From the NCBI GenBank assembly GCA_002389665.1, contig DGNO01000001.1:273564-337563 (forward strand): 64,000 nucleotides of DNA. Reading direction: 5' to 3'. The notes below the pieces were generated by a model. The model was not told the origin of the DNA, searched no databases, and saw only the letters and a list, made by a program, of their open reading frames with translations. Below are positions 56,552 to 64,000 of the stretch, one piece after another. The number at the start of each line of letters is the position of its first letter. The first letter of the stretch is position 1. The DNA is from Rhodobiaceae bacterium UBA4490. GTDB lineage: Bacteria; Pseudomonadota; Alphaproteobacteria; Parvibaculales; Parvibaculaceae. A program made the translations under genes and the position numbers.

Positions 56552-57754
56552 TTACCCTTCAAGGGGGAGGACATTAACCAGCGCCCCGGTTTCCGCGGCT
56601 GCCGCATGGGGCGGACGCACGATAAGGCAGCCCGCGCGGGCAAGGCCGGAGAGCATGGAACTGTCCTGAACGGAAAGCGGCTTGGCACGCCATTCCCCGT
56701 CCTCTTCCTCAAGCGCCGCGCGGATATAGTCCTGGCGCGTGTCATTGGCTTTGAGCGGTACGGCAAGGCGGGCGGGCAGAAGCCGGGGATGCGCCGCTTG
56801 CCGCCCCTGAAGGCGCATCAGCGCGGCGGCGAGGAAAAGCTCGGCGCAGACAAGCGCGGAGACGGGGTTGCCCGGCAGGCCAAGAAAGGGTTTTCCCGAA
56901 AGCGCGCCGAACATCAAGGGCTTGCCGGGGCGCATGGCAATGCGCCAGAACGCGACATCAAGCCCGGCGCCGCCCAGCACATCCTGCACGAGATCATGCT
57001 CACCGACCGAGGCTCCGCCCAGCGTCACCACCATGTCGGCCTCTTTCGCCGCTTGCGCTTTTTCCAGAAGGCTTTCCCGGTTGTCCCGTGCAATTCCGAG
57101 ATCGAGCGGCACGCTGCCGCAGCGGCGGATGAGGGCGGCAAGGCCCGCGCCCGTCGAGGCAACGATTTGCGAAGGTCCCGGCTCCTCGCCCGGCGGCACC
57201 AGCTCATCGCCCGTCGCAAAAAACGCCACGCGCGGGCGCCGGTAAACATCGAGCGCGGTATGGTTCGCGGCGGCGGCAAGGGAGAGCGCGGCGGGGCCGA
57301 GCAGCGCGCCTTGTTTAAGCACGCTTTCTCCTTCGCGAAAATCGAGCCCGGCGCGGCGGATATGTTTGCCGGGGACGGCCGCTTCCAGAATGCGCACGGT
57401 GTCGCCGCTGCGCTCCGTATCTTCCTGAATGACGACCGTATCAGCGCCCTCAGGCAGCGGCCCGCCGGTGAAAATACGCACCGCCTCGCCGGAGCCTACT
57501 TTGCCCTCAAAGGCGCGCCCGGCCGGTGCGTCACCGATCACTTTCAGCTCCGCCGGAACCTTGGCGGCGTCTTCTGCCTTTAGCGCATAGCCGTCCATGG
57601 CCGAAGCATCGAAAGGGGGCTGCGTGCGCAAAGCGGCAAGATCGCAGGCGAGCACCCGGTGGCCCGCTTCGGCGAGCGGAATGCGCTCCGCTTCAAGCGG
57701 GGCAATGGCAGCGCCGATTTTCTCGATCGCGTCGGCAACGGGAAGAAGAGCCAT
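56552..57754 (-). CDS. moeA: Molybdopterin molybdenumtransferase MoeA
   Basis: A 400-residue enzyme that inserts molybdate into adenylated molybdopterin. ATG 57754 (MALLPVADAIEKI) has AAAGG before it; an upstream in-frame ATG would overlap moaC. Motifs: PPFDASAMDGYAL (about 47-59), FTGGPLPEGADTVVIQED, the MPT-binding VVTLGGASVGEHDLVQ and LPGNPVSALVCAELFL. It lies 10 bases after moaC in the trpGDC-GNAT-moaC-moeA gene string. Confidence 0.95.
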   Translation of the reverse strand: MALLPVADAIEKIGAAIAPLEAERIPLAEAGHRVLACDLAALRTQPPFDASAMDGYALKAEDAAKVPAELKVIGDAPAGRAFEGKVGSGEAVRIFTGGPLPEGADTVVIQEDTERSGDTVRILEAAVPGKHIRRAGLDFREGESVLKQGALLGPAALSLAAAANHTALDVYRRPRVAFFATGDELVPPGEEPGPSQIVASTGAGLAALIRRCGSVPLDLGIARDNRESLLEKAQAAKEADMVVTLGGASVGEHDLVQDVLGGAGLDVAFWRIAMRPGKPLMFGALSGKPFLGLPGNPVSALVCAELFLAAALMRLQGRQAAHPRLLPARLAVPLKANDTRQDYIRAALEEEDGEWRAKPLSVQDSSMLSGLARAGCLIVRPPHAAAAETGALVNVLPLEG

Positions 57755-57764
57755 GAGGAACCTT

Positions 57765-58244
57765 TTAGCCGGCCTCAAAGGTGCCGGATTTACCGCCCGA
57801 TTTATGCGTCAGGCGAATGTCGGTGATGCGCATGCCCCGGTCCACCGCTTTCGCCATGTCGTAGATCGTCAGGCACGCGACATTGACGGCGGTCAGCGCT
57901 TCCATCTCGACGCCCGTCTGCCCGCTTACTTTCACCGTGGCGCTCACCTCGATGGAAGAGGCCTCTTTGTCGGCTTCAAGTTCGACGGAGACTTTGGAAA
58001 GCATCAAAGGATGGCAGAGCGGAATGAGGTCCGCGGTTTTTTTCGCCGCCATGATCCCGGCAAGGCGCGCGATCTCGATGACGTTTCCCTTGGTGATCTT
58101 ATTGTCGAGAATGAGGGCAAGCGTTTCCGGTGCCATTTCGATGCGCCCTTTGGCGGTTGCGGTGCGCTGCGTCACATCCTTGGCCGAAACATCGACCATA
58201 TGCGCCGCGCCCTTGTCATCGAGATGGGAAAGCTTGCCCGCCAT
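57765..58244 (-). CDS. moaC: Cyclic pyranopterin monophosphate synthase MoaC
   Basis: A 159-residue hexameric enzyme that makes cPMP from the MoaA product in molybdenum cofactor synthesis. Family motifs include [18 protein letters not shown] near the N-terminus, [13 protein letters not shown] (about 75-87) and [21 protein letters not shown] (about 110-130). The conserved active-site Lys and Asp are in the C-terminal part (MAKAVDRGM). It starts two bases after the GNAT gene. Confidence 0.95.
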   Translation of the reverse strand: MAGKLSHLDDKGAAHMVDVSAKDVTQRTATAKGRIEMAPETLALILDNKITKGNVIEIARLAGIMAAKKTADLIPLCHPLMLSKVSVELEADKEASSIEVSATVKVSGQTGVEMEALTAVNVACLTIYDMAKAVDRGMRITDIRLTHKSGGKSGTFEAG

Positions 58245-58246
58245 GC

Positions 58247-58756
58247 TTAAAGCTCCTTGCGCATGAAACAGCGCCGGTCGATGGGAAGGCCGCTTTCTTC
58301 TTCATGCGCGTGAATGATGAAGAAGGCCGGCGACCAGTCCTCCCGCTCTACCACCGAAAATCCCTGACGGCCATAATAAGGCGCATTCCAGGGCACGTCC
58401 GTGAAGGTGGAAAGCGTCACCGCCGGTTTGCCGAGGGCTTTGGCCCAGTCGGAAACGGCGCCGATAAGCCTCCCTCCGAGCCCTTGCCGGCCATGGGCGG
58501 TATCGACGGAAATTTCATGGATGAAAACCGAATGGTCGAGCGGCGCGGACATGGCAAAACCGGCCAGCGCGCCGTCTTCGGCCTCGGCCACGAAACAGCC
58601 TTTGGCCCGCACGAAGGCGGCCGCCATTTCCGGTTCCATGAATTTATGTGAAAGATGCCCCATGCCGACGGTCTTGAAGAGCTGTCCCGCCGCCACCTCG
58701 ACGGGGCCGAGAGCGGGAACATCGTCAAGTGTGGCAAGGCGGATTTGGTAACTCAT
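58247..58756 (-). CDS. GNAT family N-acetyltransferase
   Basis: A 169-residue GCN5-related acetyltransferase. The fold order is visible: an N-terminal strand ([16 protein letters not shown]), the central strands with [12 protein letters not shown] and [20 protein letters not shown] (acetyl-CoA pyrophosphate loop), then [22 protein letters not shown]. The substrate is unknown; relatives act on amino acids or ribosomal proteins. It sits in the gap between trpC and moaC with spacings of 4 and 2 bases, so it is in the same operon. Confidence 0.85.
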   Translation of the reverse strand: MSYQIRLATLDDVPALGPVEVAAGQLFKTVGMGHLSHKFMEPEMAAAFVRAKGCFVAEAEDGALAGFAMSAPLDHSVFIHEISVDTAHGRQGLGGRLIGAVSDWAKALGKPAVTLSTFTDVPWNAPYYGRQGFSVVEREDWSPAFFIIHAHEEESGLPIDRRCFMRKEL

Positions 58757-58760
58757 CGGG

Positions 58761-59567
58761 TCAGGCTCTCATTTCTTCCTTGTGCAGCAATATGCGCGTC
58801 GCCTGTTCCACATCCGCCTGACGCATCAGGCTTTCCCCGATCAAAAAGCTGTTCACGCCGCAAGCGGAAAGCATGGCAAGATCGGCGGGCGTGTTGAGGC
58901 CGCTTTCCCCGACAATCAGTTTGCCTTTGGGGACAAAGGGTACGAGACGCTTTGTCGTCTCCAATGTCGTCTCAAAGGTCTTCAAATTCCGGTTATTGAT
59001 GCCGAGCAGCGGCGAGGAAAGCATGCCTGCGCGCTCCAGCTCTTCCTCGTTATGCACTTCCACCAGAACGTCCATGTCATAGCCATGCGCGGCGCTTTCA
59101 AGTTCGAGCGCCTGTGCGTCGCTGACCGCCGCCATGATGATGAGAATGCAATCCGCGCCCAGCGCCCGCGCCTCGGCCACCTGATAGGTGTCGTACATGA
59201 AATCCTTGCGGATGACGGGCAGGGCGGTTGCTGCGCGGGCAGCGACGAGATATTCCGGCGCACCCTGAAAGGATGGCGTGTCGGTGAGAATGGAAAGACA
59301 GGCCGCCCCGCCTTTTTCATAAGCCTTGGCAAGCTCCGGCGGGTTGAAGTCCTCGCGGATAAGGCCTTTGGACGGGCTTGCCTTCTTGATCTCGGCAATC
59401 AGCCCGTAGCGCCCTTGCGCTTCCGTCTTCTGCAGCGCCTTGTAAAAACCGCGCACCGGCGATTGGCTTTCGATCTCCGCTTCAAGCGCGCTCAAGGGTT
59501 TGGCCGCTTTCGCTGCCTTGATCTCTTCCAGCTTATAGGCGCCGATCCGCTCCAGAATATCGCTCAT
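58761..59567 (-). CDS. trpC: Indole-3-glycerol phosphate synthase
   Basis: A 268-residue TIM-barrel enzyme that closes the indole ring in tryptophan synthesis. Motifs: [19 protein letters not shown] (about 55-73), [47 protein letters not shown] and [14 protein letters not shown], each carrying a known catalytic Lys, Glu or Asn. It is monofunctional, without a fused TrpF. It overlaps trpD by 4 bases. Confidence 0.97.
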   Translation of the reverse strand: MSDILERIGAYKLEEIKAAKAAKPLSALEAEIESQSPVRGFYKALQKTEAQGRYGLIAEIKKASPSKGLIREDFNPPELAKAYEKGGAACLSILTDTPSFQGAPEYLVAARAATALPVIRKDFMYDTYQVAEARALGADCILIIMAAVSDAQALELESAAHGYDMDVLVEVHNEEELERAGMLSSPLLGINNRNLKTFETTLETTKRLVPFVPKGKLIVGESGLNTPADLAMLSACGVNSFLIGESLMRQADVEQATRILLHKEEMRA

Positions 59568-60586
59568 GCTTCAGGCTCGTTCGATACGGCGACGAGACGC
59601 TTCAGTGCCTCTTTCGCCCGGCCTTCATCGATGGATGCGGCGGCCATGGCAACGCCTTCTTTCAGGTTTTGCGCTTTCCCGGCAACGATCAATCCCGCCG
59701 CGCTGTTGATGAGCACGATATCGCGGTAAGCGCCGGGTGCCCCGTCGAGGAGCCGCGTCAGCGCGCCGGCATTCTCCGCCGGATCGCCACCTTTCAGCGC
59801 TTCGGGGTCGGCAGGCGGCAGGCCCGCTTCTTCCGGCGTCACGGTGAAGCGGCGCACCTTGCCGTCTTTCAGTTCCGCCACATGGGTCGGGCCCGAGGTG
59901 GTGATCTCATCGAGCCCGTCCGAACCATGCACGACCCAGACATGTTCCGAGCCGAGTTTCTTGAGCACATGGGCAAGCGGTTCCACCCATTTTTCCGCAA
60001 AGACGCCCATCAGCTGGCGCTTTGCCCCTGCCGGGTTGGACAGCGGGCCCATCAGATTGAAGATCGTCCGTGTGCCAAGTTCTACGCGCACCGGGCCCAC
60101 ATGTTTCATCGCGGCGTGATGATAGGCGGCAAACATGAAGCCGATGCCGCTCTCCTCGATGCAGCGGCTGATATGGGCGGGCGGAATGTCGAGTTTGACG
60201 CCGAGCTTTTCCAGAACTTCCGACGAGCCGGAGCGCGAGGAAAGCGCCTTGTTGCCATGCTTGGCAATGGGCACACCGCAGCCGGCAAGCACGAAGGAAA
60301 CGGCGGTTGAAATGTTGTAGGTGCCGGACGCGTCGCCCCCTGTTCCGCAGGTGTCGATGGCACCTTCCGGGGCGTTCACATGTGTCGCCTTGGCGCGCAT
60401 GATCGCGGCGCCCGCCGCAATTTCTTCCACCGTTTCCCCGCGCACCCGCAGCGCCATCAGAAAAGCGCCGATCTGCGCCGGGGTCAGCGCGCCCGTCATC
60501 ATCGCCTCGAAGGCGGCCGTCGCTTCGTCTGTAGTCAGGGGATGGGCGTCGGCGACTTTCGCGATCAGCGCTTTGAAATCCGTCAT
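59564..60586 (-). CDS. trpD: Anthranilate phosphoribosyltransferase
   Basis: A 340-residue enzyme that transfers phosphoribosyl to anthranilate. The PRPP/magnesium motif [14 protein letters not shown] is at about 81-94, followed by [20 protein letters not shown] and a second metal site in [10 protein letters not shown]. It is not fused to TrpG. It is 40 bases downstream of trpG. Confidence 0.97.
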   Translation of the reverse strand: MTDFKALIAKVADAHPLTTDEATAAFEAMMTGALTPAQIGAFLMALRVRGETVEEIAAGAAIMRAKATHVNAPEGAIDTCGTGGDASGTYNISTAVSFVLAGCGVPIAKHGNKALSSRSGSSEVLEKLGVKLDIPPAHISRCIEESGIGFMFAAYHHAAMKHVGPVRVELGTRTIFNLMGPLSNPAGAKRQLMGVFAEKWVEPLAHVLKKLGSEHVWVVHGSDGLDEITTSGPTHVAELKDGKVRRFTVTPEEAGLPPADPEALKGGDPAENAGALTRLLDGAPGAYRDIVLINSAAGLIVAGKAQNLKEGVAMAAASIDEGRAKEALKRLVAVSNEPEA

Positions 60587-60626
60587 GGGTCTTCTTTACT
60601 TAAGGTCGGTCCGGCTCGGCGTAAGC

Positions 60627-61217
60627 TTAGACGGTTTCGGTAATGGCAATCCCGGCAAGCTCGAGGAAGTTGCGCAAAATGTCGTGCCCGTGCTGGGAAG
60701 CGATGCTTTCCGGGTGGAACTGCACACCGTGAATGGGCAGCTCCTTGTGCTGCACGCCCATGATGACGCCGTCATTGGTCTTCGCGGTAACTTCCAGGCA
60801 GTCCGGCAGGCTACCCGGCTCGATGGTCAGCGAATGATAGCGCGTCACTTCCAGCGGGCTCGGCAGCCCGGCAAAAACGCCTTTGCCCGTGTGATGGACC
60901 GGCGAGATCTTGCCATGCATGGGCGAGGGCGCGCGCACGATCTTCGCGCCGAAGGCCTGGCCGATCGCCTGATGGCCGAGACAGACACCGAAGATCGGCA
61001 ACGTCCCGGCGGCCGATTTGATGAGATCGAGACAGATACCCGCCTGATCCGGATCGCACGGGCCCGGCGAAATCATGATGCCCTGCGGCTTCAGCGCCAG
61101 CGCATCTCGTACCGACAGCGTGTCGTTGCGGCGCACTTCTGTTTCGACCCCCAGATCGCCGAGAAAATGCACCAGATTGTAAGTGAAGCTGTCGTAATTA
61201 TCGATCAGCAGGAGCAT
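60627..61217 (-). CDS. trpG: Anthranilate synthase component II (glutamine amidotransferase)
   Basis: A 196-residue class I amidotransferase that delivers ammonia to TrpE. The catalytic triad is visible: Cys in [16 protein letters not shown] (about 80), His and Glu in [10 protein letters not shown] (about 170). [22 protein letters not shown] marks the N-terminus, shortened here to [14 protein letters not shown]. It is separated from trpE by a 1.3-kb gene on the other strand, so trpG has its own promoter. Confidence 0.96.
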   Translation of the reverse strand: MLLLIDNYDSFTYNLVHFLGDLGVETEVRRNDTLSVRDALALKPQGIMISPGPCDPDQAGICLDLIKSAAGTLPIFGVCLGHQAIGQAFGAKIVRAPSPMHGKISPVHHTGKGVFAGLPSPLEVTRYHSLTIEPGSLPDCLEVTAKTNDGVIMGVQHKELPIHGVQFHPESIASQHGHDILRNFLELAGIAITETV

Positions 61218-61294
61218 GGACGTACTCGCTCAGAATCAGATGGGCCGGACCTCCGCAAAAGCGGCTAAATGCATATAGGCGCGGAAGGTTCCCG

Positions 61295-61324
61295 TTTATA
61301 GGTGCGCTCCATGGCCGGGCACAA
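61295..61324 (-). promoter_or_regulatory. Candidate promoter of trpGDC-moaC-moeA
   Basis: On the minus strand TTGTGC (61324-61319), an 18-base spacer and TATAAA (61300-61295). Transcription would start about 70 bases before trpG. The leader has no run of Trp codons. Confidence 0.45.
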
Positions 61325-61427
61325 GGCGCTAAGGCGATTTTAAGGGTCAATGGGGTAAGAAATCCACAGATACCGGGCGGTGCGGCGCTTGCCGGATCGC
61401 CTCTAAATATGGTCTTATCCGCGTGAC

Positions 61428-62708
61428 ATGACACAGTATATGGGGGCCACCCAGCCGGGGCAAAGGCGGCAGCCCGGGCCAAATCTGAGGAGAACCAGCC
61501 GGCGCGCCGGGCTGGCCCAAGAGGCATTGCTCCTTGCTGCGCTGCTTTTCGCCGTGGGGCTCATCTCCGGGGCGGGGATCGGTCTTGCCCTTCCCGATGT
61601 GGCCATGGCCCTGGGGCTGAAGAAAGAAGGCCCCTCGCTTTCCGTGCCGCTGGCGCCCGGCCCGCAAGTCGCGTCCGCCGATATTCTGCCGCTTCCCCGC
61701 GTCATCGAGCCTGCCAATGCGGTGGAACCGGCCTTTCTGATTGCCGAGCCTCTGCGCCACCGCAAAGGCGATCTGGGCGGCCTTCGCTTCGCCGGTATTG
61801 CTGGCGGCCCCGCGCAGTCGCTTGCTGAACCTTCTCCGGTGGAAGAACCGGCAGAGCAGCAGATCGCTGCCGTCTTTGAAGACCGCCTGCCGGAGGGTGA
61901 GCTTGTGACCGGTTCCGTCACCAAGACGGCAAGCGAGCCGGCCGCACCGCCGGTGGAAGAGCACCAGGTCGCCGCCCTTGCGCCGCCCGCCAAAGAGGCC
62001 ATCGCAGAGCCTGCGCCGCTTCTCGGGCCGGACGCACCGCAAATTTCCCTCATCCTCGATGATCTGGGGCTGAATGCCGCCGCTGCGCGCCGCGCCATGA
62101 ACCTGCCCAAACCCGTCACGCTTTCCTTCCTGCCTTATGGGGAAGCAACCTCGCGCCTGGCCGCCGAAGCGCGCGAGGCGGGCCATGAGGTCATGCTGCA
62201 TCTGCCCATGGAGCCGCTCGGCGATGAAGACCCCGGTCCCAAGGCGCTCACCTCCGGCATGAGCCCGGCGGAGATCGAAGAGACGGTGCGCTACAACCTT
62301 GCCGCCTTCAGCGGCTATAGCGGCGTCAACAACCACATGGGAAGCCGCTTCACAGAGGACGTGCGCGCGCTTATCCCCGTCATGCGGGTACTGCGCGAAA
62401 AGGGGCTCTTTTTCGTGGACTCGCTGACAAGCGAGCGTTCGCGCGCCGGGGAAGTCGGGCGCATGGCAGGCGTGCCGGGCACGGCGCGCGATGTCTTCCT
62501 CGATCATGCCGAAGGGCCGGACCATCTGTTACACCAGTTGCAGCTTCTGGAAGAAAAGGCGCGCAAAGAAGGCCGGGCCGTCGCCATCGCCCATCCCCAC
62601 GATCTGACGCTGGAAATGCTCGATGTCTGGGTGCGCAGCCTGGCGGCCAAAGGCATCCGGCTCGTACCGGCGTCCGAAATCATCGCGCAGAACGCCGCGC
62701 GCGGCTAA
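61428..62708 (+). CDS. Divergent polysaccharide deacetylase family protein (YibQ-like)
   Basis: 426 residues. An N-terminal hydrophobic span (about 30-52, ALLLAALLFAVGLISGAGIGLAL) anchors or exports it. A Pro/Glu-rich linker of about 140 residues leads to a C-terminal carbohydrate-esterase-4-like barrel. That barrel starts ISLILDDLGLNAAAARRAM with the metal Asp pair, then MLHLPMEP, NNHMGSRFTED, FVDSLTSERS and IAHPHDLTLEML. This is the YibQ/DUF610 family, exported proteins of unclear substrate. It lies between trpE and trpG but on the opposite strand. Confidence 0.88.
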   Translation: MTQYMGATQPGQRRQPGPNLRRTSRRAGLAQEALLLAALLFAVGLISGAGIGLALPDVAMALGLKKEGPSLSVPLAPGPQVASADILPLPRVIEPANAVEPAFLIAEPLRHRKGDLGGLRFAGIAGGPAQSLAEPSPVEEPAEQQIAAVFEDRLPEGELVTGSVTKTASEPAAPPVEEHQVAALAPPAKEAIAEPAPLLGPDAPQISLILDDLGLNAAAARRAMNLPKPVTLSFLPYGEATSRLAAEAREAGHEVMLHLPMEPLGDEDPGPKALTSGMSPAEIEETVRYNLAAFSGYSGVNNHMGSRFTEDVRALIPVMRVLREKGLFFVDSLTSERSRAGEVGRMAGVPGTARDVFLDHAEGPDHLLHQLQLLEEKARKEGRAVAIAHPHDLTLEMLDVWVRSLAAKGIRLVPASEIIAQNAARG

Positions 62709-62727
62709 GCGCTCTTTGCTCTGATTG

Positions 62728-64000
62728 TTATTGCCCGCGGCCCGTTTGCGAGGCAAAGCGCACCGCTTCTTCGGCGGCCCGGAACAGCGCCTTCGCCTTG
62801 TTCACGCTTTCCGTATATTCGCCTTCGGGGCTGGAATCGGCAACGACGCCGCCGCCCGCCTGCACATACATCTTGCCGTCTTTGACGATGGCCGTGCGTA
62901 GCACGATGCAGGTATCCATGTTCCCGCCCGCCGAGAAATAACCGACGCAGCCGGCATAAGGCCCGCGCTTTTCAAGCTCGAGTTCGTCGATGATCTCCAT
63001 CGCCCGCACCTTCGGCGCGCCTGAGACGGTGCCTGCAGGAAAACCGGCAATCAACGCGGAAATCGCATCATAGCGCGCATCATCGAGCTCGCCGCGTACA
63101 TTCGAAACGATGTGAATAAGGTGCGATGTGTATTGCAGGGCGAATTGGTCGGTCACTTCCACCGTGCCGATCTTGGCAACGCGGCCCACATCGTTGCGCC
63201 CGAGATCGAGCAGCATCAAATGCTCGGCCCGCTCCTTGGGATCGGAAAGAAGATCGGCTTCGATGGCCGCATCTTCCGCGCGGTTTTCTCCGCGCCGGCG
63301 CGTACCTGCAATGGGACGGATCGTGACTTCGCCGTCATGCACCTTCACCAGAATTTCCGGGCTCGAGCCGACAATGGAAAAGCCATCGAAATTCAGGAAG
63401 TAGAGATAAGGCGAGGGGTTGATGCGGCGCAGCGCCCGGTAAAGCGCGAAAGGCGGCAGATCGAACGGCGCCTCGAAGCGCTGGCTGAGCACGACCTGAA
63501 AGATGTCGCCGGCAAGGATATATTCCTTCGCCTGTTCGACCATCGAAAAATACGTTTCTTTCGGCGTGTTGGAGGCAGGCTCCGGAATGGCCGCCGCATC
63601 GGCGGCTTCCTCGACATGTGTCAGCGGGCGGTCGAAATTTTCGATCACCGCATTCAGCCGCTCGCTGGCGCGCGCAAAGGCGGCTTTCGCATTCACCGAC
63701 GCGTCGGGGCGCACGGGCGTTACTAGAATGACTTCGTCTTTGACGGAATCGAAAACCGCAATCACCGTCGGGCGCACGAAAAGCCCGTCCGGCAAGCCGA
63801 GCGCATCCGGGTTCTCATCCGGCAGATGCTCCATCAGCCGCACGGCGTCATAGCCGAGATAGCCGAAAACCCCCGCCGCCATGGAAGGCAGGACCTCGGG
63901 AATGTCGAGCCGGCTTTCTTCCAGAAGCGCGCGCAGCGAGGTCAGCGTGTCCTCCGCGCAAGGCTCGAAGGCCTCCGCATCGAGCGCCGCTTTGCGGTTG
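62728..64000 (-). CDS. trpE: Anthranilate synthase component I (partial, N-terminus outside window)
   Basis: The frame is open from the stop at 62728 to the right edge, giving about 423 of roughly 500 residues; the first in-window ATG (63882) is internal. TrpE uses chorismate and ammonia from TrpG to make anthranilate. Seen are AAGVFGYLGYDAVRLMEHLP, the chorismate-binding IAGTRRRGENRAEDAAIE, LMLLDLGRNDVGRVAKIGTV and GTVSGAPKVRAMEIIDELE. It is separate from TrpG, unlike the TrpEG fusion of many Rhizobiales. It converges with the deacetylase gene, leaving only 19 bases between them. Confidence 0.95.
   Translation of the reverse strand, partial: NRKAALDAEAFEPCAEDTLTSLRALLEESRLDIPEVLPSMAAGVFGYLGYDAVRLMEHLPDENPDALGLPDGLFVRPTVIAVFDSVKDEVILVTPVRPDASVNAKAAFARASERLNAVIENFDRPLTHVEEAADAAAIPEPASNTPKETYFSMVEQAKEYILAGDIFQVVLSQRFEAPFDLPPFALYRALRRINPSPYLYFLNFDGFSIVGSSPEILVKVHDGEVTIRPIAGTRRRGENRAEDAAIEADLLSDPKERAEHLMLLDLGRNDVGRVAKIGTVEVTDQFALQYTSHLIHIVSNVRGELDDARYDAISALIAGFPAGTVSGAPKVRAMEIIDELELEKRGPYAGCVGYFSAGGNMDTCIVLRTAIVKDGKMYVQAGGGVVADSSPEGEYTESVNKAKALFRAAEEAVRFASQTGRGQ

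Noticed and set aside
61218-61300. trp attenuator with leader peptide before trpG
   Set aside because: The only short frame in the leader (ATG near 61274) has no Trp codons, and no alternating stem pair with a T tract is visible.
1-64000. Mobile element, prophage, CRISPR array, toxin-antitoxin or defence island
   Set aside because: No transposase, integrase, cas-like gene, regular spaced repeats or compositional break was found. Almost all genes are core functions in conserved order.

Overview
This is a GC-rich chromosomal core segment from an alphaproteobacterium. The basis for that is the LexA box type (GTTC-N7-GTTC), the short ProS without an editing insertion, the 14-gene nuo operon running into birA-rnj-mce-DUF1467, and the block order rpsB-tsf-pyrH-frr-uppS-cdsA-dxr-rseP-bamA-ompH-lpxD-fabZ-lpxA-lpxI-lpxB. 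A Hyphomicrobiales or Parvibaculum-like organism would fit, but I cannot name a genus. I see no insertion sequence, prophage, CRISPR array or acquired island.

Layout. 1-670: the end of lon, then hupB. 699-3770: an MFS transporter, an HxlR-type regulator and a divergent royal-jelly/SMP-30-like secreted protein. 3879-4360: tRNA-Val(TAC) and tRNA-Asp(GTC), each with its own promoter. 4550-19004: respiratory complex I, nuoA to nuoN, then birA, rnj, a methylmalonyl-CoA epimerase gene and a DUF1467 gene (to 22245). 22320-25131: a chromate transporter and a convergent purine permease, with a likely small RNA between them. 25309-27662: two exported proteins of unknown role, one with NlpC/P60-like motifs. 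27791-31167: proS, lolC/E and lolD. 31234-31466: a LexA-box promoter and a 46-residue membrane protein. 31641-35117: dnaE. 35443-50410: translation factors, UMP kinase, isoprenoid, CDP-DAG, outer-membrane assembly and lipid A genes. 50475-53330: gltA and gltX (minus). 53679-55733: comEC. 55763-61217 (minus): lexA, moeA, moaC, a GNAT gene, trpC, trpD and trpG. 61428-62708: a divergent polysaccharide deacetylase gene on the opposite strand. 62728 to the right edge: trpE, cut off.

How the genes work together. Complex I supplies proton-motive force. The rpsB-lpxB block couples translation (S2, EF-Ts, RRF) to UMP supply, undecaprenyl phosphate, CDP-diacylglycerol, the DOXP pathway, site-2 proteolysis, BAM assembly and the first steps of lipid A. 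LolCDE genes nearby serve lipoprotein export. LexA has an autoregulated promoter, and a second clear LexA box drives a tiny inner-membrane protein, the kind of gene that in Caulobacter encodes an SOS division inhibitor.

The points most worth following are the SOS-controlled small membrane protein (31326-31466), the mmgR/suhB-like RNA with an anti-Shine-Dalgarno motif (23629-23702) and a possible antisense transcript over it, and an A10 run at the end of lpxD whose -1 frame opens straight into fabZ. Also notable are the NlpC/P60-like secreted protein and the reversed deacetylase gene splitting trpE from trpGDC.
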